In this document: one piece after another, positions 1-6,620 of the stretch | How positions within the stretch are numbered: position 1 is the stretch's first letter | Layout: every line of letters starts with the position of its first letter | The notes under the pieces: model-generated | Database searches by the model: none | What the model saw: the letters and a program-made list of their open reading frames with translations, nothing else | What the model was told of the DNA's origin: nothing | Origin: an uncultured Gammaproteobacteria bacterium | GTDB taxonomy: Bacteria; Pseudomonadota; Gammaproteobacteria; GCA-002705445; GCA-002716945 | Direction of reading: 5' to 3' | Length of the DNA: 6,997 nucleotides | Assembly (NCBI GenBank): GCA_913041865.1 | Contig: CAJWIW010000048.1 | Span: 1-6,997 of the forward strand | Translations under genes and position numbers: made by a program

Positions 1-101
1 AAGGGATTAAAATTCTAAAAGATAGTAAAATTGATTATATAGAAGCATTCACACTCGAGGATGCTGCTAACAAAGCCGTAAAAGCACTGGAGTCACTGTA
101 A
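1..101 (+). CDS. CoA-ligase beta subunit (succinyl-CoA synthetase / malate thiokinase type), C-terminal end only
   Basis: Only the last 32 codons are present, read in the frame starting at position 3 and ending in TAA at 99-101. The tail begins GIKILKDSKI and ends DAANKAVKALESL. It resembles the end of the ATP-grasp beta subunits SucC and MtkA, where a 'glxxL.dsgl' strand is followed by a helix with the pattern DAAxKAV. The subunit normally binds the nucleotide and pairs with the alpha subunit encoded 3 nt downstream, so the two should form one heteromeric CoA ligase. A GGAG at 89-92 inside this gene may serve as a rather distant ribosome binding site for the next gene. The fragment is too short to tell succinate from malate specificity by itself. 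The assignment rests mainly on the partner gene. Confidence 0.8.
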   Translation, partial: GIKILKDSKIDYIEAFTLEDAANKAVKALESL

Positions 102-104
102 AAA

Positions 105-992
105 ATGGCAATCTTGATAGATAAAAATTCTAAAATAATTGTCCAAGGGTTTACAGGTAAAATAGGTACATTCCATGCCGAAGAAATGATGGAATATGGA
201 ACTAATGTAGTAGGGGGAGTAACACCTGGTAAAGGTGGACAGACTCATTTAGATAAACCTGTATTTAATACTGTAAAAGAGGCTGTTGAGGAAACTGGAG
301 CAGATAGCAGCATCCTGTTTGTACCTCCAGCTTTTGCAGCAGATTCAGCTATGGAGGCAGCTGATGCAGGCATTAAAACACTGGTTGCAATAACTGATGG
401 TATACCTGCACATGATATGATCAAGGTAAAGAGATACATGAGAAGGTATAAAAATGAAGACAGGATGACTATGGTTGGCCCTAATTGCGCTGGTGTGATT
501 AGTCCCGGTAAATGCATGTTAGGCATAATGCCAGGGCATATATATAAAGAGGGAAATGTAGGCGTAATAGGCAGATCTGGGACACTTGGATACGAAGCAG
601 CACAGCAAATGAAAGACCTAGACATAGGTATCTCTACAAGCGTAGGGATTGGTGGTGATCCTATTAATGGAAGCGCATTCAGAGATCACCTAGAAAAATT
701 TGAAAAAGATGATGAGACGAAGGTTATTTTAATGATTGGAGAAATTGGTGGACCACAAGAGGCAGAAGCAGCTGAGTATGCAAAAGGAAATATCTCAAAG
801 CCAGTTGTAGCTTACATTGCTGGATTGACTGCCCCTAAAGGAAAAAGAATGGGACATGCAGGCGCTATCGTAAGTGCTGGTGGAGAATCTGCTGCTGAGA
901 AAGTGGAAATCCTCAAAAATGCTGGCATCACAATTGCAAAGAATCCTTCCGTTATAGGTGAGACTGTAGCCTCTGTCCTATCAAATGTGTAA
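105..992 (+). CDS. mtkB: CoA-ligase alpha subunit, malate-CoA ligase (MtkB)-like rather than canonical SucD
   Basis: This 295-residue cytosolic protein is the alpha subunit of an ADP/GDP-forming acyl-CoA synthetase, of the normal length for the family. Visible are the N-terminal CoA-binding Rossmann region (IIVQGFTGKIGTFHA, residues 11-25; GGVTPGKGG, 37-45), the central GPNCAG (125-130), the RSGTLGYEAA segment (157-166), GIGGDPINGS (181-190) and GKRMGHAGAI (246-255). H251 is the expected phosphohistidine. Compared from memory with E. coli SucD, it has GPNCAG instead of GPNCPG, about four extra residues before that motif (VKRYMRRYKNEDR, 108-120) and LGYEAA instead of LTYEAV. These traits agree with malate thiokinase MtkB of serine-cycle methylotrophs and with 'sucCD-2' copies. 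That enzyme makes malyl-CoA from malate, CoA and ATP. If the specificity call is wrong, the gene is sucD. It lies 3 nt after the beta subunit, and its stop shares one base with the next start (TAATG). Membership of the ligase family is certain. Malate specificity is inferred. Confidence 0.85.
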   Translation: MAILIDKNSKIIVQGFTGKIGTFHAEEMMEYGTNVVGGVTPGKGGQTHLDKPVFNTVKEAVEETGADSSILFVPPAFAADSAMEAADAGIKTLVAITDGIPAHDMIKVKRYMRRYKNEDRMTMVGPNCAGVISPGKCMLGIMPGHIYKEGNVGVIGRSGTLGYEAAQQMKDLDIGISTSVGIGGDPINGSAFRDHLEKFEKDDETKVILMIGEIGGPQEAEAAEYAKGNISKPVVAYIAGLTAPKGKRMGHAGAIVSAGGESAAEKVEILKNAGITIAKNPSVIGETVASVLSNV

Positions 993-1786
993 TGTCTGAA
1001 TCTCCAATAATAGATATTGGAGCAAACTTAACTCATCCAGATTTATACCCCAATATAAAAAAAATTATACAACATATGAGCGACGTAAATGTCACACATG
1101 CTATAATTATATCTTCCACTTTAAATGATGCTCATAAAGCCATTTCGATAGCAGAAAAGTTTCCAGGTAAATTCTATACAACTGTTGGCTTTCACCCTCA
1201 TAACGCAAAAGAATTTAATCGTAGCGATATTAAAGATATAAAAGCTCTGTTGCAAAATAAATCCATCGTAGCGATAGGCGAATGTGGATTGGATTATTAT
1301 AGGTTATATTCAGAAAAAAAAGATCAGATATTGTGTTTTGAAAATCACATAAACCTTGCCGTAGATTCACAAATACCATTATTTTTACATGAAAGAAACG
1401 CACATAATGATTTTTATACAATACTCTCATCAGCATCTACTAAATTGAATAAATTCGTTGTCCACTGTTTTACGGGGGATAAAAATATTTTGAAAAAATA
1501 TTTAGATATTGGTTCATATATTGGAATAACAGGTTGGATTACTGATAAAGCTAGAGGCTCACACCTTCATGAGATAATACAATATATCCCTAGTGATAGA
1601 CTTATGATTGAAACAGATTGCCCATATCTCATACCACATAATATCGAAAAAAATGTAGGTAAAATAAATTATCCTCATTATTTACCATACGTTGCAAGTT
1701 TCCTAGCAAAATGCTTAAATAAAGAGTTAGATTTAGTTAGACAATCTACATACAAAACAACAAAAGAGTTTTTTTCCATTAAATGA
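992..1786 (+). CDS. tatD: TatD-family metal-dependent DNase
   Basis: This 264-residue protein matches the TatD hydrolase family (amidohydrolase-fold TIM barrel) and is closest in style to E. coli TatD, a 3'-5' exodeoxyribonuclease. Motifs in order are DIGANLTH (8-15), GFHPH (66-70), AIGECGLDYYR (94-104), PLFLHERNAH (129-138), VHCFTG (157-162), YIGITGW (176-182) and IETDCPYLIP (206-215). The expected metal ligands E97, H133, H158 and D209 are all present and sit at a constant six-residue offset from the E. coli residues as I recall them. As in E. coli TatD, the HxH pair common in other TatD proteins is replaced by NLT near the N-terminus, so this is not a defect. The ATG overlaps the upstream stop by one base and has no clear Shine-Dalgarno sequence, so translation probably depends on coupling. 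Proposed roles in the family (DNA repair, DNA fragment turnover) cannot be decided here. Despite its name, the gene is not linked to tatABC in this window. Confidence 0.93.
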   Translation: MSESPIIDIGANLTHPDLYPNIKKIIQHMSDVNVTHAIIISSTLNDAHKAISIAEKFPGKFYTTVGFHPHNAKEFNRSDIKDIKALLQNKSIVAIGECGLDYYRLYSEKKDQILCFENHINLAVDSQIPLFLHERNAHNDFYTILSSASTKLNKFVVHCFTGDKNILKKYLDIGSYIGITGWITDKARGSHLHEIIQYIPSDRLMIETDCPYLIPHNIEKNVGKINYPHYLPYVASFLAKCLNKELDLVRQSTYKTTKEFFSIK

Positions 1787-2454
1787 TAGACCAGTGTGAA
1801 AAATTATATTTACCAAAAGGTAAAAAAAACTTATTACTTCATACGTGTTGCGCACCGTGTTCTGGCGATATAATGTTGAGATTAATAGACTCATCGATTC
1901 CCTTTAATCTCTTCTTTTATAATCCTAATATCCATCCTAAGAAAGAATATTTGCTTAGGAAAGACGAGAATATTAATTTTGCTATCAAACATAATATACC
2001 AATAATCGATGCAGAGTATGATTCTAAGAATTGGTTCCATGTTACAAAAGGGATGGAATGGGAGCCTGAAAGAGGCATAAGATGCGACACTTGTTTTGAC
2101 ATGAGACTTTTAAAAACAGCGCAATATGCATCACAACATGACTTTGATTTAATCTCTAGCACACTTGGTATATCAAGATGGAAAGATTTTTCTCAGATAA
2201 ACCGAGCCGGATTTAAATCTACTCTTCAATTTGAAAATGTAGATTATTGGGATTTTAATTGGAGAAAAAATAATGGTTCTCAGAATATGATTAAAGTTTC
2301 CAAAGAAGAAAACTTTTACATGCAAGAGTACTGTGGTTGCATCTACTCATTACGAGATACTAATGATTGGAGAATAAAAAATAATAAATCTAGAATAGTG
2401 TTCGGATTAAAATATTATTCATTTTTAGATAAAAACCCCACTAAAGATCAATAG
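1783..2454 (+). CDS. queH: epoxyqueuosine reductase QueH
   Basis: This 223-residue protein belongs to the QueH family (formerly DUF208). QueH carries out the last step of queuosine synthesis, reducing epoxyqueuosine to queuosine in tRNA, and is a non-homologous replacement for the cobalamin-dependent QueG. Family marks are LLLHTCCAPCSGD (17-29) with C22, C23 and C26; YNPNIHPKKEY (46-56); RGIRCDTCFDMR (97-108) with C101 and C104; GISRWKDFSQIN (129-140); and EYCGCIYSLRD (182-192) with C184 and C186. The cysteine set fits the iron-sulfur and metal site known for the family. The ATGA overlap with tatD (4 nt) and the lack of a strong Shine-Dalgarno sequence suggest translational coupling. The last residues (about 213-223) run past the usual C-terminal region, and their codons overlap the 3' end of the convergent ampE by 30 nt. 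No other queuosine gene is in the window. Confidence 0.95.
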   Translation: MIDQCEKLYLPKGKKNLLLHTCCAPCSGDIMLRLIDSSIPFNLFFYNPNIHPKKEYLLRKDENINFAIKHNIPIIDAEYDSKNWFHVTKGMEWEPERGIRCDTCFDMRLLKTAQYASQHDFDLISSTLGISRWKDFSQINRAGFKSTLQFENVDYWDFNWRKNNGSQNMIKVSKEENFYMQEYCGCIYSLRDTNDWRIKNNKSRIVFGLKYYSFLDKNPTKDQ

Positions 2455-3255
2455 CGCTACAATACTTAACCAAGCAAGAAGTGCACGAGATATAATATTC
2501 TTATATTGAACGATGCTGTCATCCGAATCAGATTCTGATATCAGATTCACTCCAACATTATTCACTAAGCCCTTATTATAGGTATAAAGGTCATGGTTAT
2601 ATTCTGTACTTTTGAATGACCTAACGCAAACTTCAAAATCACTTACTATAGCATATGATAAAATTGTTAGATGTGCTGGTACATATTCTAAAATCCCTAG
2701 TATGATTGACAATCTATTCTTTGATTTTGCATCTACTTTAAATGATGAGTCATTTACAAAAGAGTCTAAGATTAAATAAGCTAGTGATCCTGCAGGACCG
2801 AGAAGAAGGAAATAAAAAATTATAGAGAAAATGTTCCTTAGAGAATTATAAAATAAATTATTTTTTAGGCTTCTTAAGTCATATTTTTTTGTAGACATCA
2901 TTCTTATAAATATTTTATCTTCTTTACAATTATCCAAGAACTTATCATTTTTGATCTTCTCCATATTTAAAATGAATTCGTTTGGCTTAAGACAATAAAA
3001 GAGAATAACTAAATTTATTAAAAAAGAGAAGAATGGATGTAATAAATAACCTGAGAGTAAAACAACTACTGTTAGAATTATATACGTAGATATCGGGAAT
3101 AATAAGTAAGTATAAAATTTATCGAATATTGTATTTGAAAAATCTCTAAACAATAAAAAAGTTTTTTTAATAATTCGATCAGATGGCTTTTCAACAATAG
3201 GATCATACATATATTCAATTATGAGAGAAAAAATAAGTAATGATGCTGTAATCAT
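2425..3255 (-). CDS. ampE: AmpE-like inner-membrane protein
   Basis: The protein has 276 residues from the chosen ATG at 3255-3253, close to the length of E. coli AmpE. It is a hydrophobic multi-pass protein with likely membrane segments at about 1-16, 51-72, 76-90, 142-163, 187-205 and 256-275. The conserved AmpE/CobD-like features are the region running from NNLFYNSLRNIF (132-143) into LLGPAGSLAYLI (151-162), followed by ILEYVPAHLTILSYAI (188-203), which align with the E. coli AmpE segments from memory. The final helix (SRALLAWLSIVAL) matches the AmpE ending in position. A longer reading from TTG at 3285 is possible, but the ATG has a strong GGGAG seven bases upstream, so I chose it. The gene follows ampD by 11 nt, the classical ampDE arrangement. 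AmpE's molecular role is unclear; it has been proposed as a membrane sensor or accessory for AmpD. Sequence conservation is weak, and the call leans partly on synteny. Confidence 0.85.
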   Translation of the reverse strand: MITASLLIFSLIIEYMYDPIVEKPSDRIIKKTFLLFRDFSNTIFDKFYTYLLFPISTYIILTVVVLLSGYLLHPFFSFLINLVILFYCLKPNEFILNMEKIKNDKFLDNCKEDKIFIRMMSTKKYDLRSLKNNLFYNSLRNIFSIIFYFLLLGPAGSLAYLILDSFVNDSSFKVDAKSKNRLSIILGILEYVPAHLTILSYAIVSDFEVCVRSFKSTEYNHDLYTYNKGLVNNVGVNLISESDSDDSIVQYKNIISRALLAWLSIVALLIFSGVFI

Positions 3256-3262
3256 AATCTTT

Positions 3263-3267
3263 CTCCC
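3263..3267 (-). promoter_or_regulatory. Ribosome binding site of ampE
   Basis: On the minus strand, GGGAG stands seven bases before the ATG at 3255 and shares its first G with the TAG stop codon of ampD. It is one of the best Shine-Dalgarno matches in the window. It decides the ampE start in favour of this ATG over the upstream TTG at 3285. It also suggests that ribosomes ending on ampD can reinitiate directly on ampE. Confidence 0.75.
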
Positions 3268-3806
3268 TATTTTATTTTTTCCCAATCAAAAAATTCGCCT
3301 GGATCACTTTTTCTATCCGGAGCTATATCACAATGTCCTAGTATATTATCATTTGTAATATCAGTATATAAAGCTTTTAATGAAGTAATCACGTCATTTA
3401 GAGATTGATATTGCTTTTCTGTATATTTACTATCAATTGTTCCCTCTAATTCGACTCCAATTGAGAAGTCATTAAAATTACTTCTTCCATTATAGGACGA
3501 TTTTCCTGCATGCCAAGCTCTTTTATTAAACGGTACCATTTGAATAATTCTACCATTTCTCCTAACAAAGAGGTGAGCTGACACCCTGAAATTTTCAAGT
3601 GATTTGAAAGAACTATCCAAAGAAATATCAAGATTATTTTGAAAAAAATCTATTACATAATTATTTTCGTATTGACCCTCTGGGAGACTTATACAGTGAA
3701 TGATTATTGTATCTATTGAAATTAATTTTGGTCTATCATCAAAATTAGGTGAAGTAACAAACTCCACCTCGGAAATTTTTGACGTTTTTTCATCAATTTC
3801 TAACAT
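3267..3806 (-). CDS. ampD: 1,6-anhydro-N-acetylmuramyl-L-alanine amidase AmpD
   Basis: This 179-residue protein is the cytosolic zinc amidase of peptidoglycan recycling. It cuts the bond between anhydro-N-acetylmuramic acid and L-alanine in imported muropeptides. By removing the inducers read by AmpR, it keeps ampC-type beta-lactamases low in species that have that system. The fold is amidase_2/PGRP. Zinc ligands are H37 (IIIHCIS, 34-40), H158 (GHCDIAPDRKSDPG, 157-170) and D168. E119 in SIGVELEG matches the catalytic-site glutamate. The AmpD-specific stretches SPNFDDRP (19-26), FRVSAHLFVRR (73-83) and VPFNKRAWHAG (91-101) all match the E. coli protein well. There is no signal peptide, as expected for AmpD and unlike periplasmic AmiD. 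The ATG is preceded by a modest GAG nine bases upstream and by a TATAAT box. The gene is followed at 11 nt by ampE. No ampG, ampR or beta-lactamase gene is visible here. Confidence 0.96.
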   Translation of the reverse strand: MLEIDEKTSKISEVEFVTSPNFDDRPKLISIDTIIIHCISLPEGQYENNYVIDFFQNNLDISLDSSFKSLENFRVSAHLFVRRNGRIIQMVPFNKRAWHAGKSSYNGRSNFNDFSIGVELEGTIDSKYTEKQYQSLNDVITSLKALYTDITNDNILGHCDIAPDRKSDPGEFFDWEKIK

Positions 3807-3836
3807 TACTTGTATCTCAAACTCTTTTTCATTGTT

Positions 3837-3842
3837 ATTATA
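3837..3842 (-). promoter_or_regulatory. Putative -10 box for ampD-ampE
   Basis: Read on the minus strand this is a perfect TATAAT. Transcription starting about seven bases further on would give a leader of roughly 24 nt that contains the GAG at 3818-3816 ahead of the ampD ATG. No good -35 hexamer is visible 16-18 bp upstream, where the sequence would also lie inside the start of rnd. In AT-rich DNA such boxes also arise by chance, so the call rests mostly on its position in the divergent gap. Confidence 0.45.
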
Positions 3843-3844
3843 CT
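3839..3844 (+). promoter_or_regulatory. Putative -10 box for rnd-ilvD
   Basis: TATACT matches the -10 consensus at five of six positions and overlaps the minus-strand TATAAT box of ampD by four bases. A transcript starting about 3850-3852 would begin only five to seven bases before the rnd ATG at 3857. That would fit a nearly leaderless message and would explain the lack of a Shine-Dalgarno sequence there. No clear -35 element is seen at the usual spacing. Confidence 0.35.
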
Positions 3845-3856
3845 ACTATCTTAATT

Positions 3857-4918
3857 ATGCCAAATTTTTACATTAATACAGATAAAAAATTGTTAAATAT
3901 TTCGGATGATTTATTGCAATCTACATCACTAGGTGTCGATACTGAATTTATAAGGGAGTCAACTTATTTCCCAAAACTTGCTCTTATTCAGTTTTCTACT
4001 CAACATAATAACTACATTATTGATACTCAAACAATAACATCTAAGAGCTTATTGGTTGATATTCTTACCGACGACAGAAAACTCAAGGTTCTTCACTCTG
4101 CTAAGCAAGATCTGGAGACCATACATCGATATTTCGAGTGTTTCCCGAATAATATTTTTGACACACAAATTGCATTTAATCTAATTTCAACATTAATGAA
4201 TCCAAGTTACTCCTCATTAGTAAAAAAATATTTTTCAGTTGAATTAAAAGAGGGATCATGGAGAACAGACTGGCTCAAAAGACCATTATCTGATGAAAAA
4301 ATCGAATATGCGGCAAATGATGTTAAATATTTATTAGATCTCTCAAAAAATCTTAGAGAAGAGGTTTCTAAATTGAATAGATTAGATTGGCTTGAGGAAG
4401 AGCATATTAATGAATTAAGCTTGAGAAAGATAATAATCGACCCTTTCGACGCATGGAATAAAATCACTATCCCAATTAACTTAGATAGTAAGCAAAGATC
4501 CAATGTAAGGTCTATAGCAGCGTGGCGTGAGGTAGAGGCTAAAAATACTGATATACCTAAAAAATGGATTTTAACTGATGGAGAAATAATAAAGCTAGCT
4601 TGCGCTAAAGTCGAACTGATTAATTCAATACTCGATAAAACTAAAAACAAAATTTCAGATTCATATAAAGACAACATAGCTATGCTACTTAAGCAAAATA
4701 AAAAAAATAATCACTCAGTTAACCAAATTGATATGAATAGTTATAACAAAAAAATTAATCAATGTAATACTCTTTTGATGAAAATATCTGAAGAACAACA
4801 AATATCGCCATCTTTAATAGCAAATAAAAGAGATATAGATTATTTTGCGAGAGGTCAGGAAGATATAAAATTTCTTAGAGGATGGAGATTTAAAATTTTT
4901 GGTAAATTGGTACAATAA
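3857..4918 (+). CDS. rnd: Ribonuclease D
   Basis: This 353-residue protein is a 3'-5' exoribonuclease of the DEDD superfamily that trims tRNA and other stable RNA 3' ends. The exonuclease domain fills about residues 20-165. Catalytic residues are D28 and E30 in LGVDTEFIRESTYFP (25-39), D85 in LHSAKQDLE (79-87), and Y151 plus D155 in YAANDVKYLL (151-160), which is the DEDDy form. RTDWLKRPLS (136-145) and FDTQIAFNL (101-109) are further RNase D marks. The rest is a divergent HRDC-type helical region (about 208-280) and a C-terminal part ending in GWRFKIFGKL, matching the RNase D ISxELLAxRR...GWR tail. The reading frame opens upstream at a TTG (3779), but that would run into ampD and add residues unlike the family. 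The ATG at 3857 puts DTE near the expected distance from the N-terminus. It has no Shine-Dalgarno sequence. It is divergent from ampD and lies 3 nt ahead of ilvD. Confidence 0.94.
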   Translation: MPNFYINTDKKLLNISDDLLQSTSLGVDTEFIRESTYFPKLALIQFSTQHNNYIIDTQTITSKSLLVDILTDDRKLKVLHSAKQDLETIHRYFECFPNNIFDTQIAFNLISTLMNPSYSSLVKKYFSVELKEGSWRTDWLKRPLSDEKIEYAANDVKYLLDLSKNLREEVSKLNRLDWLEEEHINELSLRKIIIDPFDAWNKITIPINLDSKQRSNVRSIAAWREVEAKNTDIPKKWILTDGEIIKLACAKVELINSILDKTKNKISDSYKDNIAMLLKQNKKNNHSVNQIDMNSYNKKINQCNTLLMKISEEQQISPSLIANKRDIDYFARGQEDIKFLRGWRFKIFGKLVQ

Positions 4919-4921
4919 TGT

Positions 4922-6589
4922 ATGCGGAAATATTCTTCAATAATCGTTGATGGAAAAGATAGAGCTCCAAGCAGATCAATGCTAAGAGCAGTTGGCTTTA
5001 AGGATAAAGATTTTAAGTTGCCTCAAGTTGGCGTTGCAACAACATGGAGTATGGTGACACCATGTAACATGCATTTGGACACATTAGCACATTTATCAGC
5101 AAATTCAGTGGATAAAAATGGTGGGAAATCAATCATCTTCAATACCATAACTATCTCTGATGGAATATCTATGGGAACAGAGGGTATGCGATATTCTCTT
5201 GTCTCTAGAGAAGTTATCGCTGATTCCATAGAGACAGTAATAGGATGCGAGGGTTTTGATGGCTTTCTGTCCATAGGAGGTTGTGATAAAAATATGCCTG
5301 CATGTGTAATGGCAATGGCTAGGTTAAATAGACCATCAATTTTTGTCTATGGTGGAACAATTCTTCCTGGCAAACATAAATCAAAAAAAATTGATATTGT
5401 TTCAGTATTTGAAGCAGTGGGAAAGAATGCTAATAAACGGATATCAGATAGAGAGTTAGCCGAAATCGAGAAAAAAGCTATACCTGGACCAGGGTCCTGC
5501 GGTGGCATGTACACTGCCAATACGATGGCTTGCGCTATAGAGGCGTTGGGATTGAGTCTGACTAACAGTTCAGCACAAGTAGCCATATCTAGTAAGAAAA
5601 AAAATGATTGTAAGCTCTCTGCTAAAGCTCTGATGCAATGTATAAAGAATGATATAAAACCATCGGATATTATATCTAAAAAATCTCTCGAAAATGCTAT
5701 CACTGTAGTCATGGCGTTAGGTGGATCAACTAATGCCGTGTTACACCTATTAGCCATTGCTCATTCAGCAAACATTAAGTTGTCATTGAGAGATTTTGAT
5801 CGAATCGGTAATAAAACTCCAGTTTTGGCAGATCTGAAACCTAGTGGCAAGTATTCAATGTCAGAATTAGTGGCAATAGGAGGAGTTGCCCCTTTGATGA
5901 AAATGTTGTTAAACAAGAAGCTACTTCATGGTGACTGTTTAACTGTTACAGGCAAGACAATGAGACAGAATCTCAGTAAAGTTAAGCCATACCCATCAGG
6001 ACAAAAAATAATCAAATCTTTTTCTGATCCAATTAAAAAGAATGGTCATTTGATAATTCTACGTGGTAATCTATCACCGAATGGTGCTGTGGCAAAAATA
6101 TCAGGCAAAGAGGGTAACTCATTCACTGGTAAAGCAAGAGTATATAATTCAGAAGAACAAGCTCTTAAAGATATACTCTCTAATAAGGTAAAAAAGGGAA
6201 CTGTAATAGTTATTCGATATGAAGGCCCTAAAGGAGGTCCTGGTATGCGAGAGATGTTATCTCCTACTTCTGCTGTTATGGGTAAAGGCTTAGGAAAGGA
6301 TGTTGCATTGATCACTGATGGGAGATTTTCAGGTGGTAGTCATGGATTTGTTGTTGGCCACATATCACCAGAGGCCCATGTTGGAGGTTTGTTATCAATT
6401 GTTAAAAATGGCGATATTATCGAGATTGATGCTATCAAGAAGCAATTAAATCTGAAAGTCTCGAAAACAGAGATTAAATCAAGAATGATTAGAGTTAAAA
6501 AGCCAACGAAAAAAACCGTGAGTGGAGTTTTAACAAAGTATGCAAAACTAGTCAGCCAAGCGCATTCAGGTGCAATAACTGTAGATTAG
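4922..6589 (+). CDS. ilvD: Dihydroxy-acid dehydratase, [2Fe-2S]-type
   Basis: This 555-residue enzyme of the IlvD/Edd family dehydrates 2,3-dihydroxy-isovalerate and 2,3-dihydroxy-3-methylvalerate in valine, leucine and isoleucine synthesis. Three cluster cysteines are visible: C48 (TPCNMH), C121 (GGCDKNMPA) and C193 (GPGSCGGMYTANTM). D80 in TISDGISMG and D122-K123 are the expected Mg2+ ligands, the lysine being carbamylated in studied members. The catalytic serine-bearing loop is DGRFSGGSHGFVVGH (466-480). E. coli IlvD is about 60 residues longer and lacks the first cysteine. The short three-cysteine form is the one shown in plants and mycobacteria to carry an oxygen-tolerant [2Fe-2S] cluster. 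Related sugar-acid dehydratases and Edd are less likely given the length and the close match to short IlvD proteins. The start 3 nt after the rnd stop has only a weak ribosome site, so the gene is probably coupled to rnd. Confidence 0.95.
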   Translation: MRKYSSIIVDGKDRAPSRSMLRAVGFKDKDFKLPQVGVATTWSMVTPCNMHLDTLAHLSANSVDKNGGKSIIFNTITISDGISMGTEGMRYSLVSREVIADSIETVIGCEGFDGFLSIGGCDKNMPACVMAMARLNRPSIFVYGGTILPGKHKSKKIDIVSVFEAVGKNANKRISDRELAEIEKKAIPGPGSCGGMYTANTMACAIEALGLSLTNSSAQVAISSKKKNDCKLSAKALMQCIKNDIKPSDIISKKSLENAITVVMALGGSTNAVLHLLAIAHSANIKLSLRDFDRIGNKTPVLADLKPSGKYSMSELVAIGGVAPLMKMLLNKKLLHGDCLTVTGKTMRQNLSKVKPYPSGQKIIKSFSDPIKKNGHLIILRGNLSPNGAVAKISGKEGNSFTGKARVYNSEEQALKDILSNKVKKGTVIVIRYEGPKGGPGMREMLSPTSAVMGKGLGKDVALITDGRFSGGSHGFVVGHISPEAHVGGLLSIVKNGDIIEIDAIKKQLNLKVSKTEIKSRMIRVKKPTKKTVSGVLTKYAKLVSQAHSGAITVD

Positions 6590-6597
6590 TCTATTAC

Positions 6598-6620
6598 AAG
6601 ATTTTAGGTTATAAAACTTT
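6598..6620. terminator. Weak imperfect inverted repeat between convergent genes
   Basis: Arms AAGATTTT (6598-6605) and AAAACTTT (6613-6620) can pair around a seven-base loop, with two central mismatches. The element spans most of the 19-bp gap between ilvD and the convergent LON-domain gene and the last codons of the latter. It could slow transcription from either side. The stem is AT-only at its ends and has no strong GC core, so it is a poor classical terminator and may be chance in this AT-rich DNA. Confidence 0.15.

Noticed and set aside
245..625. 126-codon open frame on the minus strand within the CoA-ligase alpha gene
   Set aside because: It is fully contained in a strongly conserved gene, and its product has low-complexity shadow character and no upstream ribosome site that I could see.
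3256..3285. Upstream extension of ampE from a TTG at 3285
   Set aside because: The ATG at 3255 has a strong GGGAG at ideal spacing and leads straight into the first hydrophobic segment. The extension would overlap ampD and place ten mostly charged residues in front of it.
3779..3856. Upstream extension of rnd from a TTG at 3779
   Set aside because: It would overlap ampD by 28 nt and cross the divergent promoter region. The 26 extra residues do not resemble the RNase D N-terminus, which starts shortly before the VDTE motif.
4207..4677. 156-codon open frame on the minus strand within rnd
   Set aside because: It lies wholly inside a convincing rnd gene. The translation is a serine/leucine-rich shadow with no recognisable family motif.
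4918..4924. Alternative ilvD start at the ATG overlapping the rnd stop (TAATG at 4916-4920)
   Set aside because: That ATG is out of frame with ilvD. The ATG at 4922 gives the expected N-terminus leading into SSIIVDGKDRAPSRSMLRA.
5347..5757. 136-codon minus-strand open frame within ilvD
   Set aside because: It is antisense to conserved catalytic regions of IlvD and shows no family motif; it is best explained as a coding shadow.
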